64,000 nt of DNA from an uncultured Planococcus sp. (GCA_947493585.1 CANLRI010000001.1:62001-126000), one strand, 5' to 3'. Numbered from the stretch's first letter, positions 34,864-43,567 are shown. Translations and numbers: made by a program. The notes: a model not told the origin generated them from the letters alone.

Positions 34864-35400
34864 TTAATTTCTGAAGTAAGGTGTTTTCTTCAACGCTGCA
34901 ACAACTGGAATGGCGAGTGCCAATCCGACTGCGTTTTGCACCAGGTTTCCTGGAATGGAGGCTGCCGGAATGATCCAGCTGCTGAAGATAATCGCTTCAC
35001 CGATATAGTAGATAGCGACCATGACCGGAATGGAAAGCGCCGCAGCCAGGATGTTGAATCCAAGGCTTTCGCCGCCGCGCCCGCCCGACCAGGCGATTTT
35101 CCCGACAAGGTAGCCTTGCAAGCCGCGTGCGATGATGGTGATCGGTGCCCATAGCGTCCAGCCTGATACTAAATCGAAGAGCCCCATTCCGACTGCTCCG
35201 GCGATGGCGCCTTTTTTCGGCCCGAACAACAGGGCTGCCGTGAACAGCATCGTCGTGCCAAGGTGGACCAGCCCGCCATTTGCCGCAATCGGCAGGCGGA
35301 TGTTGAGCAACATCGTTGCCACAAAAACAAGTGCGATGAGCATCGAAGTGATGATCAAATCATAGGTTTTGGAACTGGAATAAGTCGTAGTTTTTTGCAT
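34864..35400 (-). CDS. ECF transporter S component, unknown substrate
   Basis: A 178-aa membrane protein with about six helices, the substrate-capture subunit of an energy-coupling-factor vitamin transporter. The opening KTYDLIITSMLIALVFVATMLL, LPIAANGGLVHLGTTMLF and LLFGPKKGAIAGAVGMGLFDLVSG are typical of S components, in which the A-x-x-x-A helix contacts EcfT. It encodes no A or T subunits, so it would use a shared module. The start is ATG 35400 with GAAGGAA upstream. Vitamin specificity is not evident; upstream lies a small palindrome, not a recognised riboswitch. Confidence 0.82.
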   Translation of the reverse strand: MQKTTTYSSSKTYDLIITSMLIALVFVATMLLNIRLPIAANGGLVHLGTTMLFTAALLFGPKKGAIAGAVGMGLFDLVSGWTLWAPITIIARGLQGYLVGKIAWSGGRGGESLGFNILAAALSIPVMVAIYYIGEAIIFSSWIIPAASIPGNLVQNAVGLALAIPVVAALKKTPYFRN

Positions 35401-35458
35401 GAAACGATTCCTTCTTTCTTGGACATCCGCCAGGCGCAAGGCCCTCCAGCAATGCCGT

Positions 35459-35473
35459 GTAGTTTTGAACTAC
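35459..35473 (-). promoter_or_regulatory. Palindrome at the ECF S component promoter
   Basis: GTAGTTTTGAACTAC is a 6-3-6 inverted repeat 59 bases before the ECF start. On the minus strand a -10-like TACAGT (with TTTAAC 16 nt before it) immediately precedes it, so it would sit at the transcription start as an operator. No known regulator is matched. Confidence 0.4.
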
Positions 35474-35568
35474 TGTAGCAAGTAATTGACCTAGTTAAAA
35501 GTATCAATTCTGAATAATTTTTAGGGGTCAGTTTTAAAGGAAGAGGTAGAGGCTTCGGATTTTTGGAG

Positions 35569-35597
35569 TTGACAGGGCACGGTGTATAGGCTATTGT
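35569..35597 (+). promoter_or_regulatory. Orphan sigma-A promoter
   Basis: TTGACA at 35569-35574 and TATTGT at 35592-35597 are 17 nt apart, on the opposite strand to both flanking genes. It drives the RNA unit at 35604-35719. Confidence 0.7.
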
Positions 35598-35603
35598 TAA
35601 CTA

Positions 35604-35719
35604 CGCGATGAGCTAAGCTGCATAAGACGGACAGGCATTCCTTTATGGAACACGTTGTGGAGCGTGGCCTGATACGCCGCAGCTATCGATACATCCCGCA
35701 TTTATGCGGGGTGTTTTTT
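35604..35719 (+). ncRNA. Candidate small structured RNA
   Basis: From the expected start near 35604 to the terminator at 35691-35719 there are about 116 nt without a translatable ORF. Nested pairing is visible: GCTGC (35617-35621) with GCAGC (35679-35683), CAGGC (35632-35636) with GCCTG (35667-35671), and inside these two small hairpins (TTCC/GGAA and ACG/CGT), a three-way-junction layout. I could not match it to 6S, SRP, RNase P, tmRNA or any riboswitch class I know. It could be a trans-acting sRNA or an antisense regulator. Confidence 0.6.
35691..35719 (+). terminator. Terminator of the orphan RNA unit
   Basis: ACATCCCGCA and TGCGGGGTGT form a 10-bp stem around TTTA and end in TTTTTT. Confidence 0.85.
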
Positions 35720-35726
35720 AATGCCC

Positions 35727-35763
35727 AAAAAACCCGTATGCCGGAATTCAGCATACGGGTTTT
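35727..35763 (-). terminator. Terminator of the SRPBCC gene
   Basis: AAAACCCGTATGC and GCATACGGGTTTT are perfect 13-bp arms. On the minus strand the stem ends in a run of six T. It may also stop transcription in the other direction. Confidence 0.85.
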
Positions 35764-35844
35764 CAATTAGTTCAATAAGCGAGCCAGTGATGATCGCTAG
35801 TTTCTTTCCAAGCTCAGTTGATTTATCCTTTGGGCAACTAGGGT

Positions 35845-36294
35845 TCACCGCTCCAATTCACAAGCCGCTTTGAGATTTTCAAGCGTATGGCGAAGTGTGT
35901 TCTTCTCCAGCCGGTCGTAGACCAATCGCTCGGTAAAACGGTCGAAAGCGCTGCCGGGCAGATCGATTTCCAGTTCGAAGACAGCTTCCGTTCCGCCTTC
36001 CATCGAACGGTAATAGCTCTTTTGGTGGGCGATAAAGCTGCCTGTGATGATGCCTTCCCAAAATCCTTCATCTCCGCCGCGTTCACAGCGAATCACATTG
36101 ATCGTCACCGGGAAGCGCAAGCCGACAATGGAAAACACCGTCTCGACTTCAGTGCCTGCATCGCCGGTGCCTTCGATTCTTTCCGGTTTGGATAAATGAT
36201 TGTAAAAACTCGTCCAGTTTCCGGGTTTCTTGGCGAACTGGAACACTTCGTCGATCGGCGCTTGGATGAATATGCTTTGATGGGCACGAGCCAT
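35845..36294 (-). CDS. SRPBCC (START/Bet v1-like) family protein
   Basis: A 149-aa soluble protein of the polyketide cyclase/CoxG-like SRPBCC fold. The opening HQSIFIQAPIDEVFQFAKKPGNW is the classical beta1-alpha1-alpha2 start of this fold, the middle is strand-rich, and the end is a long amphipathic helix (YDRLEKNTLRHTLENLKAACE) that lines the ligand cavity. AAGGGGGAG precedes ATG 36294. The ligand or reaction is unknown. It is monocistronic, with a strong terminator at 35727-35763. Confidence 0.78.
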   Translation of the reverse strand: MARAHQSIFIQAPIDEVFQFAKKPGNWTSFYNHLSKPERIEGTGDAGTEVETVFSIVGLRFPVTINVIRCERGGDEGFWEGIITGSFIAHQKSYYRSMEGGTEAVFELEIDLPGSAFDRFTERLVYDRLEKNTLRHTLENLKAACELER

Positions 36295-36454
36295 TGCTAT
36301 CTCCCCCTTGGAATCAAGCTATCAATTAATAACTGAAAATTAAGTCTATTATAAGTTAAAAGCACATGCTATGTAAAGCGCCTCCGCTTGAAGACGGACG
36401 CGGCATGCCGGATAATGAATGTACGACATCATCACGCAGAAGAAAGGGGCCGCT

Positions 36455-39400
36455 ATGGAATTTTGGATCAGCGATAAACATATCCGCAAATTATGCGGCC
36501 AGGCTGCCTATAAAAAAGGCCAAGCGTTTCAAATGGCCGGAAAAGTCAATATCACAGAAGCCAATGACCAGTCCATAACAGCTATTGTCGAAGGGCGCAG
36601 CTCATTCTACGTCGAGCTAACCCGTTCACAAGCCGGGACCATTCATGCAGAATGCAGCTGCCCGCCTGTCGGATTCATCCATACATATTGCCATCACATT
36701 GCAGCGGTGATGATCGCCGCGGAAGAGCTTGGCCAACGGGAGCGTCCACTAGCTGAGCAGATGTTCGGCTTGTTTGAAGAAGACGACAAGCCTTCTGCCC
36801 GGCTGCATCGCTTCGACCGGCGCGTGCCGTATCACGTGGAAGCAGCCATACGCAGCGGAGGCGAAGGACAATTGGCACTGACGTTCCGGAGCGGCACGGC
36901 AATCTTGAAAAATGTAAGGGATCCCCTGCGTTTCGTCTCGGCCCTGTCGAATGGCCAATACGAGGAGACCGCAGCGATTCCATACGACCCAAGCCGCCAT
37001 GCACTCGAACAACCGGTCCTGGAGCTGCTTCAAGTGCTCGATAAAAGCAATCCCCAGCCGGATGAAAACGGAAAATTGCTCGTTTCCGCAAGCGATTGGG
37101 AGCGCTTGTTGCCATTGTTGCGCGAAATAACGCATGCCAAATTCGAAAATCCACTCGGGGAAGTGCTGCCATTTCACGTAACGGATACACTGCCAGTGTC
37201 GTTTCGACTAGACCACGGCACTAGCGGATACCGCTTGATCGTCCGTGGTTTGGAGCGTCTTCAAATTTTTCCGAAGTACGGCGTCGCCTTGACGGAAGAA
37301 TCGATTGTCCAGCCGGCCAGTGCCGATATGAAGCGTCTCTCAGGCTTGCAGGAATTGATGCAAGGGGCAGGCGAGGAGCTGGCGGTCGAGGAAAGCCAAG
37401 TCGCCCATATGATGAAAGTCGTCTTGCCGGGGCTGGAAAAGCTCGGTCCGGTCATCGTGACTGAAAAGGCGATTGAGAAAATCGGGGAAACGCCGCTGCG
37501 CGCGAAACTGTATCTCGATCGCGTGCGCAGCCGACTGCTTGCAGGACTTGAATTTCATTACGGACAGCTCATCATCAATCCGTGCGAAGAGCCCGACGGA
37601 ACATACCGGCAGTATCCTGGTGTGTTCCGCCAGCTCGAAAAAGAACGGGCCATCATGGACTTGATGGCGTCGGGGCGGCTGACGAAAACGGACGGTGGTT
37701 TCTATCTGCAGGACGAAGAAGCGGAATATGATTTCCTTTACGATACGGTGCCGTTGCTCGAAGAATGGCTCGAGGTCTATGCAACGACATCGGTGAAAAT
37801 GCGCATCCAAAAAACCTTGGTGGGGCCGAAAATTCGTGTCAATCTGCCGAAAGACCGGACCGATTGGCTGGAGTTCCGCTTTGATCTCGGCGGCATACCG
37901 GAAGAAGAATTGCGGGGGATTATCCGCGCCATTCGGGAGAAAAAGCGCTATTTCCGCATCCCTAACGGTACGTTAATGTCGCTTGAAACCCCGGGCATGG
38001 CGGCGTTTGAGGAATATTTGGCTGTCATGAACATCGATGAAGATAATTTTGAACGCGTTCAGCGCATTCCGCTGCTGGAAGGCATGCGGCTTGCCGGGAG
38101 CCTCGAACAGCACGAATTATCGGAGACAGGGACGGAATTTGCGCGCTTGCTGAAAGAGCTGCACCATCCGTGGACGCAATCACAACAATTGCCGGCGCAT
38201 TTTGAAGGCATTTTAAGGGATTATCAAAAACGCGGCTTCAGCTGGTTCCGTTTGCTGGCGAAGTACGGATTCGGCGGCATATTGGCAGATGAGATGGGAC
38301 TCGGAAAAACCGTCCAGAGCATCGCTTTTGTGCAATCGGTGCTGGAAGACATCCGCAAGAGCGATGAACCGGCGCTGATCGTTGCGCCTTCTTCGCTCAT
38401 GTACAATTGGCAAGCCGAATTCGAGCGCTTTGCACCGGAGATCCAGACGGTCATCGTCGACGGCCCGAAAGCAAAGCGGACGCAAGCCTTGAACAAGCCC
38501 GGTGATGTGTATATCACTTCTTATCCGGCGCTGCGGATGGACCGGGGGGCATATAAAGATTGGACCTTCCATACGATTTTCTTCGATGAAGCGCAAGCTT
38601 TTAAAAATCCGGCGACTCAAACCGCCAAAGCCGTGAAAGAGCTGAACGCACGGCATCGGTTCGCGCTCACTGGGACGCCGATTGAAAACTCGCTCGATGA
38701 ATTGTGGTCGATTTTCCACGTCGTCTTTCCGGCGCTGCTTCCGGACCGCAGCCAGTTTGCGGAACTGCGCAACGCCGATATCGCCAAGCGCGTGCGGCCG
38801 TTCCTGTTGCGCCGGACGAAAGCGGAAGTGCTTGGCGAAGTGCCGCAAAAGATCGAGCGCATTGAACATTCCGAACTCCACGAAGAGCAGAAGAAACTGT
38901 ACACGGCATATCTTGCGGAACTGCGCCACGAAGCCTTGAAGCATTTACGCGACAATAGCATGCGCAAAAACCGTATCCGCATTCTTGCGGGACTGACGCG
39001 TCTGCGGCAATTGTGCTGCCACCCGTCGTTGTTTGTAGAAGATTATAAAGGCGGCTCGGCGAAATTCGAGCAATTGCTGGAGATTTTGGAAGAGGCGCGT
39101 TTTACGGGGCGCCGCGTATTGGTGTTTTCCCAGTTCACGGGCATGCTCAATCTCATCGGCCAGTCGCTGTTACGCTCAGGAAGGTCGTATTTCTATTTGG
39201 ATGGCTCCACGCCTCCGAAAGAGCGCGTGGAATTATGCGACCGCTTTAACGAAGGCGAAGAGGACCTGTTTTTGATTTCCTTGAAAGCGGGCGGGACCGG
39301 GCTCAATTTGACGGGGGCCGATACGGTCATCCTGTATGATTTGTGGTGGAACCCGGCCGTCGAACAGCAGGCAGCGGACCGAGCACACCGGATGGGGCAG

Positions 39401-39568
39401 AAGCGGGAAGTGCAAGTGTTGCGCTTAGTGGCGAAGGGGACAATCGAAGAGAAGATGTATGACTTGCAGCTGCGCAAGCAGGATTTGGTGGATGAGATGA
39501 TCCAATCCGGTTCAGAAGCCGTGCAATCGATGAGTGAAGAGGACATTCGGGAGATTTTGATGATTTGA
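36455..39568 (+). CDS. SWIM zinc finger / SNF2-family DEAD-like helicase
   Basis: Large DNA translocase of 1037 aa. The N-terminus has a SWIM zinc finger with Cys67, Cys69, Cys79 and His81 (CSCP...TYCHH). A middle SNF2-associated region (~200-560) follows, then the SNF2 ATPase core: motif I DEMGLGKTVQ, motif II DEAQ (FFDEAQAFKNP), motif III LTGTPIENS and helicase C motifs VFSQFTGMLNLIG, GGTGLNLTGAD and QQAADRAHRMGQ. ATG 36455 follows AAAGGGG. This domain order matches Bacillus YqhH/YwqA-like proteins, linked with DNA repair or transcription recycling. A standalone gene. Confidence 0.92.
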   Translation: MEFWISDKHIRKLCGQAAYKKGQAFQMAGKVNITEANDQSITAIVEGRSSFYVELTRSQAGTIHAECSCPPVGFIHTYCHHIAAVMIAAEELGQRERPLAEQMFGLFEEDDKPSARLHRFDRRVPYHVEAAIRSGGEGQLALTFRSGTAILKNVRDPLRFVSALSNGQYEETAAIPYDPSRHALEQPVLELLQVLDKSNPQPDENGKLLVSASDWERLLPLLREITHAKFENPLGEVLPFHVTDTLPVSFRLDHGTSGYRLIVRGLERLQIFPKYGVALTEESIVQPASADMKRLSGLQELMQGAGEELAVEESQVAHMMKVVLPGLEKLGPVIVTEKAIEKIGETPLRAKLYLDRVRSRLLAGLEFHYGQLIINPCEEPDGTYRQYPGVFRQLEKERAIMDLMASGRLTKTDGGFYLQDEEAEYDFLYDTVPLLEEWLEVYATTSVKMRIQKTLVGPKIRVNLPKDRTDWLEFRFDLGGIPEEELRGIIRAIREKKRYFRIPNGTLMSLETPGMAAFEEYLAVMNIDEDNFERVQRIPLLEGMRLAGSLEQHELSETGTEFARLLKELHHPWTQSQQLPAHFEGILRDYQKRGFSWFRLLAKYGFGGILADEMGLGKTVQSIAFVQSVLEDIRKSDEPALIVAPSSLMYNWQAEFERFAPEIQTVIVDGPKAKRTQALNKPGDVYITSYPALRMDRGAYKDWTFHTIFFDEAQAFKNPATQTAKAVKELNARHRFALTGTPIENSLDELWSIFHVVFPALLPDRSQFAELRNADIAKRVRPFLLRRTKAEVLGEVPQKIERIEHSELHEEQKKLYTAYLAELRHEALKHLRDNSMRKNRIRILAGLTRLRQLCCHPSLFVEDYKGGSAKFEQLLEILEEARFTGRRVLVFSQFTGMLNLIGQSLLRSGRSYFYLDGSTPPKERVELCDRFNEGEEDLFLISLKAGGTGLNLTGADTVILYDLWWNPAVEQQAADRAHRMGQKREVQVLRLVAKGTIEEKMYDLQLRKQDLVDEMIQSGSEAVQSMSEEDIREILMI

Positions 39569-39571
39569 AGA

Positions 39572-39805
39572 TATAATTGATGAATTATACCGTCTGGTAG
39601 TTGAAGCCAGTGTGCATAGCCAGTGCTAATAGACTGCGCTTCAATGGCTGTTTTGGGCTCGCAGGATGCGAGTCATGCAGCTGATGCGACAGGACGTCGC
39701 GTTTTCAGCTGCCCGGGAATGGGGCGGGTGTTGAGCCAATGTGCCGAAGAGCATAGCACATTTGTCTCGCCAACCCGCACGGTCCCCCAGGAGTCAGCCA
39801 TTCCC
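39572..39805. repeat. Multi-hairpin intergenic element
   Basis: Five hairpins follow one another in the 369-bp gap between the helicase and pgeF genes. They are TATAATT/AATTATA (39572-39589), TTGAAGC-CAGT/ACTG-GCTTCAA (39601-39644), CTCGCA/TGCGAG (39658-39672), AGCTGATGCGAC/GTCGCGTTTTCAGCT (39679-39710) and a 91-nt imperfect stem closed by GGGAATGG/CCATTCCC (39715-39805). No ORF is convincing. The last stem contains CAGGAGTC, also found beside the repeat at 4779. It is probably a non-autonomous repeat element or a structured RNA. Confidence 0.6.
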
Positions 39806-39905
39806 GCTCCGTCTCTAGTTTAAGAGTAGGAAGTTATTGTATCTCTCTTAAAGCAGGATGTAAAAACCGATAATCCAGTCGATCGTCAGTTCAAATAGTT
39901 ATTAT

Positions 39906-39936
39906 AAAAAGCTCTCCCTATGCGGAAGAGCTTTTT
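39906..39936 (-). terminator. pgeF terminator
   Basis: AAAAAGCTCT and AGAGCTTTTT pair over an 11-nt loop just after the pgeF stop; the T run is on the minus strand. Confidence 0.85.
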
Positions 39937-39937
39937 G

Positions 39938-40696
39938 CTATTTCTTGACGATATAAGCCATATGGCGGCCGCATTGTCTGTCTTCGCGGTAGGAAAAGCC
40001 GTCTGGACTCTTGAAGGTGCAGCTTCGGTCGATGTCGATATATTCGGCTGGAATGCCTGCGCGTTCCAGCTGGGTTTTGACCGTGAGTTGATTGTCGATA
40101 TGGTATTTCCCGGTTTCTTCGTTGAATTCGATGAACGGGTCGGCATAGCCGAGTGCTTTGAATTTCACGTAGACGTCTTCATCCACTTCAAATTTCTCCT
40201 GGCTGAGCGACATGCCGATCTGGACGCGGAATCCTTCCGGCGCGCAGTTTTCATTGGCGGTTAAATGGGCAAACAAGTGCGGCACGAGTTCCTTTACGGT
40301 TCCTTGCCATCCGGAATGTACGGCACCGACCAACTCTTCCGTTACGTGATAGAAAGTTACGGGCACGCAATCAGCGGCAAAACTCGAGAGCACGAGTCCT
40401 GTATCGCGCGTATAGAGCGCATCGGTATCCGCAATCGCATCTTCTAAAATGCGGGCGCCCATGCCTGCATCTGCATGGGATACTTTTTGGAAATGCTTGC
40501 TGTGGGTTTGATTGGCGCAGACAAGTTCATCGAGAGTGTGGCCAAGTGAAGCAAGCAAGGCTTTTCGGTTTTCGAGTGAATGCTCGCGATGGGTTCCGGC
40601 GTGGAGCGCCAAGTTATTATCGCCGCTCGTTTGCGGGTCTTTTACGGTCATGCCCGCGATATAGGAATCGTTGTCGATATATGTTTTTCGGTTCAA
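39938..40696 (-). CDS. pgeF: Purine nucleoside phosphorylase / laccase-domain protein (PgeF/YlmD family)
   Basis: A 252-aa cytoplasmic zinc enzyme of the Cu-oxidase_4 family, reported for relatives to phosphorolyse or deaminate purine nucleosides and to edit peptidoglycan precursors. Family residues are clear: His in ANQTHSKHF, Cys in AADCVPVTF, His in AVHSGWQGTVKE and the closing DRQCGRHMAYI. I place the start at TTG 40696 because GGAGGGGAT lies 6-7 nt before it. The open frame continues upstream to 41374 in the same phase, but that stretch runs antisense through the Nudix gene. It is divergent from the Nudix gene. Confidence 0.88.
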   Translation of the reverse strand: MNRKTYIDNDSYIAGMTVKDPQTSGDNNLALHAGTHREHSLENRKALLASLGHTLDELVCANQTHSKHFQKVSHADAGMGARILEDAIADTDALYTRDTGLVLSSFAADCVPVTFYHVTEELVGAVHSGWQGTVKELVPHLFAHLTANENCAPEGFRVQIGMSLSQEKFEVDEDVYVKFKALGYADPFIEFNEETGKYHIDNQLTVKTQLERAGIPAEYIDIDRSCTFKSPDGFSYREDRQCGRHMAYIVKK

Positions 40697-40849
40697 GTCT
40701 ATCCCCTCCGCTCCCATTGTAGCGAAGGCGCAGTGCGTTCGCCAATAGATGGCAAGGGAATTCGGATTTTTCATCTTTCCGGAGCGATTGAAAGGCCGGG
40801 CACTTCGATTATTTGGTAAGATAGGAAGAAAGAAAGTCGAGGTGATGGC

Positions 40850-41464
40850 ATGGAACCGGAAAAGATTTTGGAAAAAGTCAAAGGGCGGGTGCCTGAAGTA
40901 CTCGGCAACCGGGATTTCTCGAAATATGCGATTCTTCTCCCATTGATTGAAAAAGAAGACGGCGTCCATATCCTGTTTGAAGTGCGTTCGTTTGAAATGA
41001 GGCGCCAGCCTGGGGAGATTTGTTTTCCGGGTGGGCGCATCGATCACGGAGATGAAGATGAGGAAGAAACAGCTTTGCGTGAAACGATGGAAGAGCTTGG
41101 CATCCGCAAAGAGGCGATCAGCAATGTGTTTCCACTCGATTACATCGTCTCGCCGTTCGGCATGATTGTCTATTCGTTTGCGGGCTTTATCGATCCTGAC
41201 ACGGATTTTAAGCCGAATCCGCCTGAGGTCGACAGCGTCTTCACGGTGCCGCTGAAGTTTTTCCTTGAAAACGAGCCGCGCGTGTACCGCATTGATTTCG
41301 ATATTCAGCCGGAGGAAAGTTTTCCGTATGACTTGATTGCCGGTGGCGAAAACTACAGCTGGCGTGCGCGGCAAGTGGATGAATTCTTCTATTTATACGA
41401 AGACCGCGTCATTTGGGGATTAACGGCAAAGATTCTCATGCATTTCATGGAATTGATCCGCTGA
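40850..41464 (+). CDS. Nudix hydrolase, CoA pyrophosphatase type
   Basis: A 204-aa predicted hydrolase splitting CoA or its oxidised forms into phosphopantetheine and 3',5'-ADP. It carries the full Nudix box GGRIDHGDEDEEETALRETM-EELGI (residues ~62-86), preceded by RSFEMRRQPGEICFPGG, the UPF0035 signature that marks CoA-specific members (YeaB/NudL/PCD1). ATG 40850 follows GAGGTGAT. It is a single gene ahead of ilvE. Confidence 0.85.
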   Translation: MEPEKILEKVKGRVPEVLGNRDFSKYAILLPLIEKEDGVHILFEVRSFEMRRQPGEICFPGGRIDHGDEDEEETALRETMEELGIRKEAISNVFPLDYIVSPFGMIVYSFAGFIDPDTDFKPNPPEVDSVFTVPLKFFLENEPRVYRIDFDIQPEESFPYDLIAGGENYSWRARQVDEFFYLYEDRVIWGLTAKILMHFMELIR

Positions 41465-41502
41465 GCCGATTGGCCGATATTTGGCGAATTTGATGAACAG
41501 CC

Positions 41503-41531
41503 TTTTCAGTACGTGGAAATGTGTGTATAAT
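41503..41531 (+). promoter_or_regulatory. ilvE promoter
   Basis: TTTTCA at 41503-41508 and TATAAT at 41526-41531 are 17 nt apart, 42 nt before the ATG. The leader contains AT-rich CodY-like half-sites (AATTATTCGAAATT), with about five mismatches to the 15-bp CodY consensus. Confidence 0.6.
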
Positions 41532-41573
41532 TATTCGAAATTGTGAAAATAAAATTGCTGCATAGAAGGGGAC

Positions 41574-42653
41574 ATGACCATGACGACTTATCAATTGGAA
41601 GTAATCGAGAATACTGCGAAGAAAGACAAGCCGGCGCAAGACCAGATTCCATTCGGCCAAACTTTCACTGACCATATGTACATCATGGAATACGAAACGG
41701 AGAAAGGCTGGCATGAACCGAAGATCGTTCCATACGGTCCGATTTCCTTGGATCCGGCAGCGATGATTTTCCATTACGGGCAGACGGTTTTTGAAGGCAT
41801 GAAAGCATACCGCACAGAAGACGGGCGCGTATTGCTGTTCCGTCCTGAGAAGAACTTTGAACGCCTCAACTTGTCGAGTGAGCGCCTCAGCATTCCGCCG
41901 ATCGACGAAGACTTGGCGCTTGAGCACCTGAAGCAATTGATCAAGCTCGAAAAAGACTGGGTGCCGAAAACACCGGGCACATCACTTTATATCCGCCCGT
42001 ACATTATCTCGACGGATGCCAATTTGGCAGTAGGGCCATCATCTACATATAAGTATATGGTCATCCTGTCTCCTGTCGGCTCCTATTTCCCAGGCGGATT
42101 GCAACCAGTTGTCATCCATGTCGAAGACAAGTTCACGCGCGCAGTCAAAGGCGGCACGGGAATGGCAAAAACGGCCGGGAACTATTCTTCCGGCTACCAG
42201 GCGCAAGCGAATGCCAAGAAAGAAGGAAATGCGGACGTGTTGTGGCTCGATGGCGTCGAGAAGCGCTATATTGAAGAAGTCGGCAGCATGAACATCTTCT
42301 TTAAGATCGATGGGGAAGTATTCACACCTGAGCTCAACGGTAGCATCTTAAAAGGCATCACGCGTATGTCGATCATTGAATTGTTGAATTCATGGGGCGT
42401 TCCGGTAACGGAAAAACGCATGGCCATCGATGAACTTTACGAAGCGTACCAAGCTGGAAAAGTCGAAGAAGTCTTCGGGACGGGAACGGCTGCGGTCATT
42501 TCCCCGGTCGGTGAACTCAACTGGCAAGGCCAGAAAATGATCATCAACAACCACGAAATCGGTGAATTGTCGCAAAAGCTGTACGACACGATTACTGGCA
42601 TCCAGACAGGAAAAGTCGAAGACACACTGGACTGGACCGTGGAAATCAAGTAA
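41574..42653 (+). CDS. ilvE: Branched-chain amino acid aminotransferase
   Basis: PLP enzyme for the last step of Val, Leu and Ile synthesis and the first step of their breakdown, 359 aa. It is a fold-type IV (class IV) aminotransferase with the PLP lysine at Lys199 (GGTGMAKTAGNYSSG), the phosphate-binding GTGTAAVISPVG near residue 303 and the IFHYGQTVFEGMKAY active-site loop around residue 65. GAAGGGG precedes ATG 41574; ATG 41580 is an equally spaced alternative. It is monocistronic with a strong terminator shared with the convergent TetR gene. Confidence 0.96.
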   Translation: MTMTTYQLEVIENTAKKDKPAQDQIPFGQTFTDHMYIMEYETEKGWHEPKIVPYGPISLDPAAMIFHYGQTVFEGMKAYRTEDGRVLLFRPEKNFERLNLSSERLSIPPIDEDLALEHLKQLIKLEKDWVPKTPGTSLYIRPYIISTDANLAVGPSSTYKYMVILSPVGSYFPGGLQPVVIHVEDKFTRAVKGGTGMAKTAGNYSSGYQAQANAKKEGNADVLWLDGVEKRYIEEVGSMNIFFKIDGEVFTPELNGSILKGITRMSIIELLNSWGVPVTEKRMAIDELYEAYQAGKVEEVFGTGTAAVISPVGELNWQGQKMIINNHEIGELSQKLYDTITGIQTGKVEDTLDWTVEIK

Positions 42654-42665
42654 ATCACCGCATGT

Positions 42666-42698
42666 AAAAAGCCCAGACATCAATTGTCTGGGCTTTTT
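42666..42698. terminator. Bidirectional terminator overlapping the TetR gene end
   Basis: AAAAAGCCCAGACA and TGTCTGGGCTTTTT form a 14-bp stem. The stop codon of the convergent TetR gene lies in its loop, so its last codons form one arm. Confidence 0.9.
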
Positions 42699-43531
42699 TT
42701 CTGTTCGTATTTCTTTAATAGATATGATAGCCATTTGGCAGGAGCGTAATCGTAGATATTGGCCTGCAAGCCGTGGAGGATCGCGCGTCTTGGCGTTTCC
42801 AACTGGAGCTCTTCGGCAAGCAGCGAGAACGATTCGGCCATGAGCGGCGGGTGCTGTCCGTCTTCCAGTAACTCGGCGATTACCGACAGCAATTTTTCTT
42901 CGGTGGTCACTTCCTCGGGACCAGGCATCGGCAATTCGACCATTTCTTCTGTCAGGTAAGCCGTAGTGGAGTAGGCGGCCAGGACGTTGGTCTTTTCGAC
43001 GAGAAGCTCTGCAATTTTTTCGATATCGTGTGGATATGGATGGAACAACACCAGCTGCGAATAAATGCGCACGAAGCCTTTGATGGAAATGAGCAAGTCA
43101 TAGCGGCGGCCTCGCAGCTGCTCCCCATACAACTCGTCCAATAACGACAGCAGCGAACGGTCAATCCACGTATCGTAATGGATGAGTTTCTCCAAAATTT
43201 CCTCGTTTAGGGCATGCATCGGCTCCTGTGCGTAGATCTTGGCGAAATCCGCATGCTTTTCGAGCAATGCCAGATGGGCAAGAAAATAGAGGCGCAGTTT
43301 TTCGTCAGATTTTTGCAATCTGTTGACTACTCGGTCAATATCAGCGACAAATCCTTTCATGAATGAATCGATGATTTCTTTGATCAATGACTCTTTGGAA
43401 GGGAAAGACAAGTAGAACGCGCCTTTTGATATGCCTGCTTCTTGGGTGATGTGCTGGACGGATGTAGCTTCAATACCGTTTTCAGCAAAGAGTTGAAGCG
43501 CTGATTCCAGGATCTGTTGCTTTTTTGACAT
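42680..43531 (-). CDS. TetR-family regulator of the adjacent RND pump
   Basis: A 283-aa repressor. The N-terminal TetR helix-turn-helix (residues ~8-52: QILESALQLFAENGIEATSVQ then ITQEAGISKGAFYLSFPSKE) is textbook. The ligand domain is long (about 230 residues), like the SwrC/YerP-linked YerO regulators of Bacillus that share this gene order. ATG 43531 follows GAGGAA. It is divergent from the RND gene, with a palindrome at 43568-43581 in the shared gap, so repression of both genes and release by a toxic compound is likely. Confidence 0.88.
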   Translation of the reverse strand: MSKKQQILESALQLFAENGIEATSVQHITQEAGISKGAFYLSFPSKESLIKEIIDSFMKGFVADIDRVVNRLQKSDEKLRLYFLAHLALLEKHADFAKIYAQEPMHALNEEILEKLIHYDTWIDRSLLSLLDELYGEQLRGRRYDLLISIKGFVRIYSQLVLFHPYPHDIEKIAELLVEKTNVLAAYSTTAYLTEEMVELPMPGPEEVTTEEKLLSVIAELLEDGQHPPLMAESFSLLAEELQLETPRRAILHGLQANIYDYAPAKWLSYLLKKYEQKKSPDN

Positions 43532-43567
43532 ATTTGATTCCTCTTTTCCCCTTACTTGTTTGACGGT

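Noticed and set aside
36828..36843. Second parS-like sequence, CGTATCACGTGGAAGC
   Set aside because: It matches the consensus at only 12 of 16 bases and lies inside the helicase coding region; expected by chance.
40697..41374. The pgeF frame stays open to 41374, suggesting a 478-aa fusion protein
   Set aside because: The extension is antisense to the well-supported Nudix gene, has no conserved domain, and a good ribosome site with TTG exists at 40696.
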